From positions 1 to 30,773 of the forward strand of contig CAAECF010000075.1 of NCBI GenBank assembly GCA_900754275.1: a DNA stretch of 30,773 nucleotides. Reading direction: 5' to 3'. The notes under the pieces are model-generated. The model was not told the DNA's origin and searched no databases. It saw nothing but the letters and a program-made list of their open reading frames with translations. Both the position numbers and the translations under genes were made by a program. This stretch comes from an uncultured Collinsella sp. (lineage in GTDB: Bacteria > Actinomycetota > Coriobacteriia > Coriobacteriales > Coriobacteriaceae). Below, in pieces: positions 24,517 to 30,773 of this stretch. How positions within the stretch are numbered: position 1 is the stretch's first letter; each line of letters begins with the position of its first letter.

Positions 24517-24870
24517 CGCGGCGCAATAACTCAATTTGGACCGAGTTCCGGACTGCGGACGTGCCCTATGCGGCATGATTCAGCGGTCTGGAGCCCGTTT
24601 TGCCTTAGATTTGCTAAGGCAGGGAGACCTGCTGGTCAAAAAACATCAAATATGAGTACTGTTACCGATTTGGTAGCAGCAATTTTGGACTAATAAGGCC
24701 AGATGGCAAGTCGAAATGGCGATGAATACACGATTTTGATCTGACTGTTAGTCCTTATAATGGACATATGTTGCGTAACCTAAGCAAACACTATCTGTTT
24801 ATATGTTGCAAGCAAAGTAGCAGTACTCATTTTTGCCATTATTTGGCCACGGCCTTTGTGACAGATGTGC
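24517..24870. other. AT-rich intergenic stretch after argD
   Basis: No gene is supportable. It contains a small hairpin at 24602-24620 (GCCTTAG/CTAAGGC). A separated inverted repeat has ATGAGTACTG at 24652-24661 and CAGTACTCAT at 24821-24830. Each of these includes an ATG that opens a 13-16 codon frame starting Met-Ser-Thr. A good extended -10 (TATAAT at 24756-24761) has only a poor -35 (TTTTGA). The composition is much more AT-rich than the genes. Confidence 0.5.
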
Positions 24871-24873
24871 TGG

Positions 24874-24903
24874 CGGGTTCGAATCCCATGCGCTGGGCCC
24901 AAA
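24874..24903 (+). repeat. Direct repeat copy 1 (tRNA-like T-arm sequence)
   Basis: A 30-base sequence, starting CGGGTTCGAATCCC and ending GGGCCCAAA, recurs identically at 25058-25087, an offset of 184. GGTTCGAATCC is typical of a tRNA T-arm, but neither copy has a complete tRNA upstream. Confidence 0.85.
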
Positions 24904-24909
24904 AAAGAA

Positions 24910-24931
24910 AGGCTCCCATTGCTGGGAGCCT
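24910..24931 (-). terminator. Terminator of the truncated tRNA-Val copy (minus strand)
   Basis: GGCTCCC at 24911-24917 pairs perfectly with 24924-24930, and the flanking A24910/T24931 extends it. On the minus strand it is followed by TTTCTTTTTT. It has the same position and spacing as the terminator of the intact tRNA-Val, but a different stem sequence. Confidence 0.75.
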
Positions 24932-24941
24932 ATCAAATCAG

Positions 24942-24959
24942 TGGTGGGCGATGAGGGAT
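24942..24959 (-). pseudogene. Truncated 3' end of a second tRNA-Val copy
   Basis: TGGTGGGCGATGAGGGAT is identical to 25126-25143. It is the CCA end, acceptor strand and start of the T-arm of the intact tRNA-Val, read on the minus strand. It then diverges, so this copy lacks most of the tRNA. Confidence 0.8.
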
Positions 24960-24966
24960 GTCGCGT

Positions 24967-25062
24967 GCGGCTGACGCCGCCCGCTTTCGCTTCGGGCCTA
25001 CGGCCCTCGCGTGCTGCGCTGGAAAACGCTTCGCGTTTCCTCAGCTCCGCACCCTTTCGGGT
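24967..25062. repeat. Chain of small perfect hairpins beside tRNA-Val
   Basis: Four tight hairpins follow one another: GCGGC/GCCGC (24967-24980), GGGCC/GGCCC (24994-25006), AAACGC/GCGTTT (25024-25038) and ACCC/GGGT (25051-25062). Their loops are 3-4 bases. They lie between the truncated tRNA copy and the second direct repeat. Frames through this region give the arginine-rich spurious proteins typical of tRNA-linked repeats. Confidence 0.7.
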
Positions 25063-25087
25063 TCGAATCCCATGCGCTGGGCCCAAA
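25058..25087 (+). repeat. Direct repeat copy 2 (tRNA-like T-arm sequence)
   Basis: Identical to 24874-24903. It is followed by the terminator and 3' end of the intact tRNA-Val (minus strand) at the same distances as in copy 1, so the whole unit was duplicated. Confidence 0.85.
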
Positions 25088-25090
25088 CAA

Positions 25091-25116
25091 AAACGGTCCC
25101 CTTGCGAGGACCGTTT
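25091..25116 (-). terminator. Intrinsic terminator of tRNA-Val
   Basis: AAACGGTCC at 25091-25099 pairs perfectly with GGACCGTTT at 25108-25116 around an 8-base loop. On the minus strand, TTTTTG follows, 10 bases after the tRNA CCA end. Confidence 0.85.
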
Positions 25117-25125
25117 CCAATTCAA

Positions 25126-25201
25126 TGGTGGGCGATGAGGGATTCGAACCCCCAGCCTTGTGCGTGTAAAGCACCTGCGCTAACCGTTGCGCCAATCGCC
25201 C
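25126..25201 (-). tRNA. tRNA-Val (anticodon UAC), CCA encoded
   Basis: On the minus strand the acceptor arm GGGCGAT (25201-25195) pairs with ATCGCCC (25136-25130). The D-arm is GCGC/GCGC, the anticodon loop is TTTACAC giving UAC (valine), and the T-arm is GGGGG-TTCGAAT-CCCTC. The body is 72 bases, and the discriminator A plus CCA are encoded at 25129-25126. The anticodon stem has one unpaired end (G27 opposite A43). A TATACT -10 box lies at 25217-25212, about 11 bases before the 5' end. Confidence 0.95.
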
Positions 25202-25388
25202 GTGCGGAGAGAGTATAGCAAAACAATCGCCCCATTCACCTCATATCCATTAAAGGTAACCGGCGCGTGTCACAGCGGAGCTGATTCAGTTGAGATTGCC
25301 TGAACATTCCGCCCCTCTTTACGCCCTCGGGTATACTCAAAAGCTACTGATTCGATTTGATGCCCAGCAACAGCAGAGGGGATAGTAT

Positions 25389-27269
25389 ATGTGCGGTTTT
25401 GTCGGTTTTGTCGGTGGGACGGATAACCAATCCGAGGTGCTCACCAAGATGATGGACCGCATCGTCCATCGCGGTCCCGACATGGGCGGTCAGTTTATCG
25501 ACGGCCGCGTTGCCCTGGGCTTCCGCCGCCTGTCGATCCTCGACCTGACCGAGGCCGGCGCTCAGCCCATGGCCAATGAGGACGGCAGCGTCGTCATTGT
25601 CTTCAACGGCGAGATCTACAACTTCCAAGAACTCCGTTCCGAGCTCGAGGCCAAGGGCTACAAGTTCCACTGCGGCGCCGACACCGAGAGCCTCCTGCAC
25701 GGCTACGAGGAGTGGGGCGAGGCCGTACTCGATCGTCTGCGCGGTATGTACGCCTTCGTCATCTGGGACAAAAAGAAGAACAAGCTTTTTGGCGCCCGCG
25801 ACATCTTTGGCATCAAGCCGCTCTACTACTATCCCATGGCCGATGCGGGCGACGGCGCTCCGGGCGTGCTCTTTGGTTCCGAGATCAAGAGCTTCCTGGA
25901 CTACCCGCACTTCCACAAGGCGGTCAACAAAAAGGCTCTGCGTCCGTACATGACGCTGCAGTATTCGGCGACTGAGGAGACCTTCTTCGAGGGTGTCTAC
26001 AAGCTGCCGCCGGCGCACTACTTTACCGTCGATATCCCGACCGGCAAGATGAACATCGAGCGCTACTGGGATTGCGATTACTCTGCCGTCGAGAAGCCGT
26101 TCGAAGAGTATGTCGATGAGCTGGACGAGGTCGTGCACGAGAGTGTCGAGGCCCATCGCATCGCCGACGTCAAGGTCGCGTCGTTCCTCTCCGGTGGCGT
26201 CGACTCCAGCTACATCGCCGCTTGCCTCATGCCCGACAAGACCTTCTCGGTGGGCTTTGACTACAAGAACTTCAACGAGACCAACTACGCCAAGGAACTT
26301 TCCGATAAGCTCGGCGTCGAGAACGTTCGCAAGATGATTACCGCCGACGAGTTCTTCGGTGCGCTCGAGGACATCCAGTATCACATGGACGAGCCGCAGT
26401 CCAACCTGTCTTCCGTGCCGCTGTGGTTCTTGGCCGAGATGGCCCGCAAGGACGTTACCGTCGTGCTTTCGGGCGAAGGCGCCGACGAGCTCTTTGGCGG
26501 CTACGCCTACTACGAGGACACGGTCCCGGTGCGCAAGTACAAAAAGATGGTGCCGCTGCCCATCCGTCGCGCGCTCGGTAACCTGGCGCTGCATATGCCG
26601 TACTTCAAGGGACATAACTTCCTGGTCAAGGGTGCCGAGATCCCCGAGAAGTCGTTCCTGGGACAGGCTCTGGTATGGCCGGAGCGCGAGGTCGACGGCG
26701 TGCTCAAGCCCGAGTACAACACCGGCGATGGCGCCTTTGAGCTCGCTGCACCCATCTACGCACGCGTGAAGGGTCAGCCCGAACTGGTCAAGAAGCAGTA
26801 CCTGGACATGAACATGTGGCTCCCGGGCGACATTCTGCTCAAGGCCGACAAGATGTGCATGGCGCACTCGCTGGAGCTGCGCGTGCCCTTCCTGGACCGC
26901 AAAGTCATGGAGTTCGCCGAGCACATTCCCGATCGCTACCGCATCAACGAGAACGGCAACAAGCAGGTACTCCGCCACGCTGCCAACAAGTCGCTGCCCG
27001 ATGAGTGGGCCACCCGTCCCAAGGTGGGCTTCCCGGTGCCGATTGTCTACTGGCTGCGCGAGCAAAAGTGGTACGACTATGTCAAGGAGTACTTCACCGC
27101 GCCGTGGGCAAGCGAGTTCTTCAATACCGACGAGCTCATGCACCTGCTCGATCTGCACTTTGCGGGCAAGGGCGATTTCCAGCGCAAGATCTATACGCCG
27201 CTCGTGTTCCTAGTGTGGTACAAGCGCTTCTTTATCGACGAGGACCAGCCCGCTGTTCAGGCTGCCTAG
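25389..27269 (+). CDS. asnB: AsnB-type glutamine-hydrolysing asparagine synthase or amidotransferase
   Basis: The product has 626 residues. The ATG at 25389 follows AGAGGGGAT, and a TATACT -10 lies at 25332-25337. The class-II glutaminase domain begins with the nucleophile Cys2 (MCGFVGFVGG) and contains RRLSILDLTEAG and FNGEIYNFQELR. The synthetase domain has the pyrophosphate loop SGGVDS at 268-273, then LSGEGADELFGGY and LRVPFLDRKVMEFAEH. E. coli AsnB has 554 residues. This length and sequence pattern are closer to Bacillus AsnB and corynebacterial LtsA, which amidate peptidoglycan diaminopimelate. Its place just before murE makes an envelope amidotransferase a real alternative to plain asparagine synthesis, but sequence alone cannot decide. 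A terminator follows. Confidence 0.93.
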   Translation: MCGFVGFVGGTDNQSEVLTKMMDRIVHRGPDMGGQFIDGRVALGFRRLSILDLTEAGAQPMANEDGSVVIVFNGEIYNFQELRSELEAKGYKFHCGADTESLLHGYEEWGEAVLDRLRGMYAFVIWDKKKNKLFGARDIFGIKPLYYYPMADAGDGAPGVLFGSEIKSFLDYPHFHKAVNKKALRPYMTLQYSATEETFFEGVYKLPPAHYFTVDIPTGKMNIERYWDCDYSAVEKPFEEYVDELDEVVHESVEAHRIADVKVASFLSGGVDSSYIAACLMPDKTFSVGFDYKNFNETNYAKELSDKLGVENVRKMITADEFFGALEDIQYHMDEPQSNLSSVPLWFLAEMARKDVTVVLSGEGADELFGGYAYYEDTVPVRKYKKMVPLPIRRALGNLALHMPYFKGHNFLVKGAEIPEKSFLGQALVWPEREVDGVLKPEYNTGDGAFELAAPIYARVKGQPELVKKQYLDMNMWLPGDILLKADKMCMAHSLELRVPFLDRKVMEFAEHIPDRYRINENGNKQVLRHAANKSLPDEWATRPKVGFPVPIVYWLREQKWYDYVKEYFTAPWASEFFNTDELMHLLDLHFAGKGDFQRKIYTPLVFLVWYKRFFIDEDQPAVQAA

Positions 27270-27294
27270 CCTCGGCTTACGAACGCCTGCGCGT

Positions 27295-27319
27295 AACGGC
27301 TCCTCCGGGAGCCGTTTTT
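27295..27319 (+). terminator. Intrinsic terminator after asnB
   Basis: AACGGCTCC at 27295-27303 pairs perfectly with GGAGCCGTT at 27308-27316 around TCCG. The T-run is 27315-27319. It overlaps the -35 of the next promoter. Confidence 0.9.
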
Positions 27320-27346
27320 GCGTGGGTGCGTTTCAGTTACTATAAA
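27318..27346 (+). promoter_or_regulatory. Likely promoter of murE
   Basis: TTGCGT at 27318-27323 and TATAAA at 27341-27346 are separated by exactly 17 bases. They lie 35 bases before the murE start. The -35 shares bases with the asnB terminator tail. Confidence 0.55.
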
Positions 27347-27380
27347 ACCGTCCCTGCCAAATGGCTGAGAAAGGTGAAAG

Positions 27381-28943
27381 ATGCACCATTCGGATTCCGC
27401 GACCGTGACCACGGTCGATACGCTTGCCAAGCTTCTCGATGTGTGCGGCGAGCTGCGCGCATCAGAGCAGGTTGACGAGCGCGCCGTGACCGGCTGCTCG
27501 TTTGATTCGCGCGCGGTCTCGGCAGGTGACGTATTCTTTTGCAAAGGTGCTGCCTTTAAGCCCGCGTTTTTGAGCATGGCGCTCGATGCGGGCGCCGTCG
27601 CATTTGTGTGCGAGGAGTCGCTGGTCGAGTCTCTGGAGCCGCTGGCGCAGGAGAGCGGTGCTGCGATGCTGGTTGTTGATAGTGTTCGCACGGCCATGGC
27701 CCTGTTGCCGCCGGAGGTCTACGACCGTCCCGACCACGACGTCAAGATCGTGGGCATCACCGGCACCAAGGGAAAGACCACGGCCGCTTTTATGCTCCAG
27801 TCCATCATCAAGGCGGCGGGCGAGTCCTGCGGCATGATCGGCTCGGTGAGTACCGACGATGGTATCGAGTGCTACGAGAGCACCAACACCACGCCCGAGG
27901 CCCCCGAGGTTTGGCGCCATATCGCCAACTGCCGCACGTCCGGTCGCCAGTCCATGGTCATGGAGGTCTCGAGCCAGGCGCTCAAGTACCAACGCGTCGA
28001 GAATCTGCCGTTTGACGTGGCGTGCTTCCTCAACATCGGCCGCGACCACATCTCGCCGATCGAACACCCCACGTTTGAGGATTATTTTGAGAGCAAGCTT
28101 AGGATCTTTGACCAGGCAAAGACCGCCGTGGTGAATCTGGGCACCGATGAGGTTGACCGTGTGCTAGAGGCAGCGTCGACGGCCGAGCGCTTGGTGACCG
28201 TTGGCGTCGAGCATCCCGAGGCAAGCCTGTGGGCGAGCGATGTCCGCATGCTCGGCTTTAACATCGAGTTCAACTTGCACGGCATGAGCGCCGACGAGCC
28301 CGAGGCGGGGGAGAAGGTCCTGCTGGGTATCGCGGGCGACTTTAACGTGGAAAACGCGCTGGTCGCTATCGCCGCTGCGCGCGAGATCGGCATCGGTATC
28401 GAGGCTATCAAGAAGGGCCTCTCCAAACTGCGTGTGCCGGGCCGCATGGAGGTCGTGGAGTCGAAGGACGGCCGCGTGATCTGCGTCGTTGACTATGCGC
28501 ACAACCAGCTTTCGTTCCGTTCGCTTTTCTCGTCGGTCAAGCGCGCGTTTCCCGCTAGCCCCGTCATTGCGCTGTTTGGTGCCGCCGGCGGCAAGGCGCA
28601 GGAGCGCCGCGAGCAATTGCCACGCGAGGCCGCACCGTATTCCGACCTGATGATCTTTACGAACGAGGATCCAGCTCACGAGGACCCGATGAAGGTCTGT
28701 CGCGAGCTTGCCGAGCATGTTCCCGACGATACGCCGAACAAGATCATCCTCGACCGCGAAGCCGCTGTGCATGCGGCGTTCAAGGCGGCGCGCGAGGAGT
28801 ACGTCAACCCCGATGCTCCCACCATTGTCTTGCTGCTGGCAAAGGGTGACGAGGAGCTCATGCACGTGGGCGACGAGTTCGTGCCCATCGAGAGCGACCT
28901 TTCGCTGGCCAATCGCCTGATCGATGTTACCCAGTTTGACTAA
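27381..28943 (+). CDS. murE: UDP-MurNAc-tripeptide synthetase (MurE ligase)
   Basis: MurE adds the diamino acid to UDP-MurNAc-L-Ala-D-Glu in the cytoplasm. The product has 520 residues, and the ATG at 27381 follows GAAAGGTGAAAG. The N-terminal domain has FDSRAVSAGDVFFCKGAAF, and the P-loop is GITGTKGKTT at 125-134. The central domain follows (ESTNTTPEAPEV, VMEVSSQALKYQRV, DHISPIEHPTFEDYF), then VVDYAHNQLSF. The specificity motif, DNPR in diaminopimelate enzymes, reads EDPA at 429-432 within TNEDPAHEDP. The arginine that holds the diaminopimelate carboxylate is replaced by alanine. This predicts lysine- or ornithine-type peptidoglycan, and ornithine fits reports for Collinsella. It is followed by a HAD gene and murI. 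Confidence 0.93.
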   Translation: MHHSDSATVTTVDTLAKLLDVCGELRASEQVDERAVTGCSFDSRAVSAGDVFFCKGAAFKPAFLSMALDAGAVAFVCEESLVESLEPLAQESGAAMLVVDSVRTAMALLPPEVYDRPDHDVKIVGITGTKGKTTAAFMLQSIIKAAGESCGMIGSVSTDDGIECYESTNTTPEAPEVWRHIANCRTSGRQSMVMEVSSQALKYQRVENLPFDVACFLNIGRDHISPIEHPTFEDYFESKLRIFDQAKTAVVNLGTDEVDRVLEAASTAERLVTVGVEHPEASLWASDVRMLGFNIEFNLHGMSADEPEAGEKVLLGIAGDFNVENALVAIAAAREIGIGIEAIKKGLSKLRVPGRMEVVESKDGRVICVVDYAHNQLSFRSLFSSVKRAFPASPVIALFGAAGGKAQERREQLPREAAPYSDLMIFTNEDPAHEDPMKVCRELAEHVPDDTPNKIILDREAAVHAAFKAAREEYVNPDAPTIVLLLAKGDEELMHVGDEFVPIESDLSLANRLIDVTQFD

Positions 28944-29050
28944 TGAACCATGATGGCGGCGGCGCCCTGAGTGCGCTGTCGCCATAAGCGTGTTCCCTCA
29001 ATCAAAACATGCCGTCCAAGTCCAAACCCTTCTACGTAAACGGAGTAACC

Positions 29051-29962
29051 ATGTCCCACAACACCTTGCCGACCGTTGCCGAGCTTTCGGGCGAGATGCG
29101 CGAGCGCTTGGCCAAGGTCAAGTACGTCTTTACCGACCTGGATGCCACGATGCTCGCGCCCGGCTCGTGCGTGCTGCGCGACAACGACGACAACCCCTCG
29201 ACCAAACTCGTCGAGGCCGTCGTGGCGCTCGCTCGCGCTGGCATTCAGGTGGTTCCCACCTCGGGCCGCAACCGTACCATGATCCACGAGGACGCGCGCG
29301 TGCTCGGCCTCAACTCCTACATTGGTGAGATGGGCGGCCTGGTCATGTACGACCTCAAAGCCAACGATTGGGAGTATCTGACTGGCGACATGCCTTACGA
29401 CCCCGCCTGCGGCCTTACTCCGCACCAGGTGATCGAGCAGACCGGCGTGTGCGAGAAGATTCTTGCCCGCTGGCCGCACAAGATCGAGTATCACAACGAC
29501 ATGTCGACCGGCTACAAGTACCGCGAGGTCACCGTCGGCATGCGCGGCGATGTGCCCGACAATGAGGTCCAGGCCATCCTGGACGAGGCCGGCTGCGGCC
29601 TGGTGTGGGCCTGTAACGGTCACCTGACGCATCTGTCCAAGCCGACGACGCTCGAGCTCGATCGCGTCGAGGACGGTCGCGCGTTTAACATCAATCCCGC
29701 CGGCCTCAACAAGGGCGTTGCCATCGCGCGCTTCTGCGAGCACCTGGGGATCGAGCGCGAGGAGACGCTCGCGCTCGGCGATTCCGAGTCCGACTTCTAC
29801 ATGGCCGATCACGTGGGCACGTTCTGCCTGGTCGAGAATGGCCTGACGAGCGCCGGTGCGCCCGAGTTCCTGGCTGCTTGCGAGAACGCTTTCGTTACGC
29901 GCGGCAAAATTGTCGACGGTTGGGCGGCGACGGCAGAGCTGCTGGTCGCGGCGCGTTCGTAG
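29051..29962 (+). CDS. HAD-superfamily phosphatase (type IIB cap)
   Basis: The start at 29051 is chosen because CGGAG lies just upstream and the family's first strand begins about 25 residues in. An in-frame ATG at 29009 lacks such a site. The product has 303 residues. The HAD motif I is FTDLDATM, with the nucleophile Asp29 and Asp31. Motif II is VVPTSGRN (Ser/Thr region). A Lys is in GLNKGVAIARF, and motif IV is LALGDSESDF at about 241-249. The cap between motifs II and III is of the size seen in Cof-type and mannosyl-3-phosphoglycerate phosphatase-like enzymes. The substrate is unknown. It lies between murE and murI, so a link to wall-precursor metabolism is possible but unproven. Confidence 0.88.
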   Translation: MSHNTLPTVAELSGEMRERLAKVKYVFTDLDATMLAPGSCVLRDNDDNPSTKLVEAVVALARAGIQVVPTSGRNRTMIHEDARVLGLNSYIGEMGGLVMYDLKANDWEYLTGDMPYDPACGLTPHQVIEQTGVCEKILARWPHKIEYHNDMSTGYKYREVTVGMRGDVPDNEVQAILDEAGCGLVWACNGHLTHLSKPTTLELDRVEDGRAFNINPAGLNKGVAIARFCEHLGIEREETLALGDSESDFYMADHVGTFCLVENGLTSAGAPEFLAACENAFVTRGKIVDGWAATAELLVAARS

Positions 29963-30013
29963 CGCGGCGTCGCCGCACTTGGACATGTCTTTTCGAGAGA
30001 GACTGGTGAGGTA

Positions 30014-30773
30014 ATGTCCGATATCGAGAATCCGACAGGCGACACGCGCCCGATTGGCGTGTTCGATTCTGGTTTGGGCGGTCTGACGGTTGCGCGCGCC
30101 ATCGCGACGGTGCTGCCGCGCGAGTCCGTCTACTACTTCGGCGACACCAAACGCTGCCCCTACGGCACGCGCACCGAGGATGAGGTGCGCTCGTTTGCGT
30201 TGCAGGCGGGCCGTTGGCTGTCGAAGCACGACGTCAAGATTATGGTCATCGCCTGCAACACGGCGACAGCTGCGGCCTTGCGTCTGGCCCAGCAGGTGCT
30301 CGACGTTCCCGTGATCGGCGTGATCGCGCCGGGTGCCCGTGCGGCAATCAACAGCACCCGCACGCGTCGCGTGGGCGTGCTCGCCACCAACCTCACCATT
30401 CGCTCGGGCGCTTACACGCGCGCCATTCAGGACCTAGATGCCGGCGTCGACGTATACGGCTGCCCCGCCTCGAGCTTTGTCGAGGTTGTCGAACACGAGC
30501 TCGCCTCGGGTGCGCATCTGCAAGAGCAGTGGCTTGAGAACGAGGACATCTTCGATACGCCTGCCGTGCGTGCGCTGGTGGGTGCCACGGTTGAGCCACT
30601 GCGCGACCACGGTATCGATACCGTGGTGCTCGGCTGTACGCATTTTCCGCTGTTGGTGGGACCTATCCGCCATGCGCTGGGGCCTGGGGTACGCGTCGTG
30701 AGTTCCGCCGAGGAGACCACGCGCGAGCTGACCGATATCCTCACGCGCCGCGAGCAGCTGGCGGGCGTCGCCG
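30014..30773 (+). CDS. murI: Glutamate racemase, 5' part (runs off the window)
   Basis: MurI interconverts L- and D-glutamate, supplying D-Glu for the peptidoglycan stem peptide; it is cytoplasmic. The frame is open from the ATG at 30014, preceded by GGTGAGGT, to the window end, giving 253 residues of a usual 260-290. It starts with a polar extension, then GVFDSGLGGLTVARAI, YYFGDTKRCPYG, and the first catalytic Cys81 in ACNTATA. The second, Cys208, is in LGCTHFPLL, where most relatives have His-Tyr-Pro. IGVIAPGARAA and GVLATNLTIRSGAY are also family marks. It follows the HAD gene after 51 bases and probably belongs to the murE transcription unit. Confidence 0.95.
   Translation, partial: MSDIENPTGDTRPIGVFDSGLGGLTVARAIATVLPRESVYYFGDTKRCPYGTRTEDEVRSFALQAGRWLSKHDVKIMVIACNTATAAALRLAQQVLDVPVIGVIAPGARAAINSTRTRRVGVLATNLTIRSGAYTRAIQDLDAGVDVYGCPASSFVEVVEHELASGAHLQEQWLENEDIFDTPAVRALVGATVEPLRDHGIDTVVLGCTHFPLLVGPIRHALGPGVRVVSSAEETTRELTDILTRREQLAGVA

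Noticed and set aside
24799..25218. Small proteins containing segments such as RDSNPQ and HGIRTR on both strands around the tRNA
   Set aside because: These are well-known false translations of tRNA sequence and its repeats.
25344..27158. A 604-codon minus-strand frame opposite asnB
   Set aside because: It is the antisense of asnB with its intact catalytic motifs, and has no ribosome site or recognisable domain.
28940..30229. A 429-codon minus-strand frame opposite the HAD gene and murI
   Set aside because: It spans two clear plus-strand genes and their spacer, and shows no family motif.

Overview
The window looks like chromosome of a high-GC Gram-positive gut actinobacterium of the class Coriobacteriia, most likely Collinsella or a close relative. 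This rests on recalled protein family resemblance, the GC-rich coding sequence, GTG starts and gene content; no search was run. Nearly all genes lie on the plus strand. The only minus-strand genes seen are one M20 amidohydrolase and one tRNA.

Layout. 1-8320: the 3' end of lgt (lipoprotein maturation), a large DUF6020-like membrane protein, a YebC/PmpR factor, a three-gene envelope operon (AmaP-like, DUF2273, Asp23/Gls24), a YitT-family membrane protein, and a zinc-ribbon membrane protein with a Glu-Pro tail. 8363-11632: a divergent pair, an M20 amidohydrolase (minus) and a YtcJ-like amidohydrolase (plus). 11633-12542: a gene-free, hairpin-rich stretch. 12543-14570: groES-groEL. 14571-15139: a second hairpin-rich stretch, then an FMN riboswitch. 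15140-18431: a complete riboflavin ECF transporter (ribU, two ATPases fused in one protein, ecfT), followed by two tandem pyridoxamine-phosphate-oxidase-fold proteins. 19628-24516: argC-argJ-argB-argD, which makes ornithine from glutamate. 24517-25201: tRNA-Val(UAC) next to a partial duplicate of its 3' end. 25389-30773: an AsnB-type amidotransferase, a MurE ligase, a HAD phosphatase and the 5' part of murI.

How the genes connect. Envelope themes dominate: lipoprotein maturation, an Asp23 module, MurE and MurI. The MurE diamino-acid motif lacks the arginine of diaminopimelate-type enzymes. Together with the upstream ornithine pathway this fits, but does not prove, the ornithine-containing peptidoglycan described for Collinsella. 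The FMN riboswitch, RibU transporter and two FMN-fold proteins form a flavin supply-and-use cluster.

The most unusual DNA is non-coding. Two large, almost perfect inverted repeats (arms of 39 and 38 bp, each around a 69-nt centre with its own hairpin) bracket groES-groEL. A family of hairpins built around GGGGACAGG sits just after several stop codons. Two hairpin regions share the motif CGTTAGGAGCG. Around the tRNA there is a 184-nt-offset duplication whose two terminators differ in stem sequence but keep their length.
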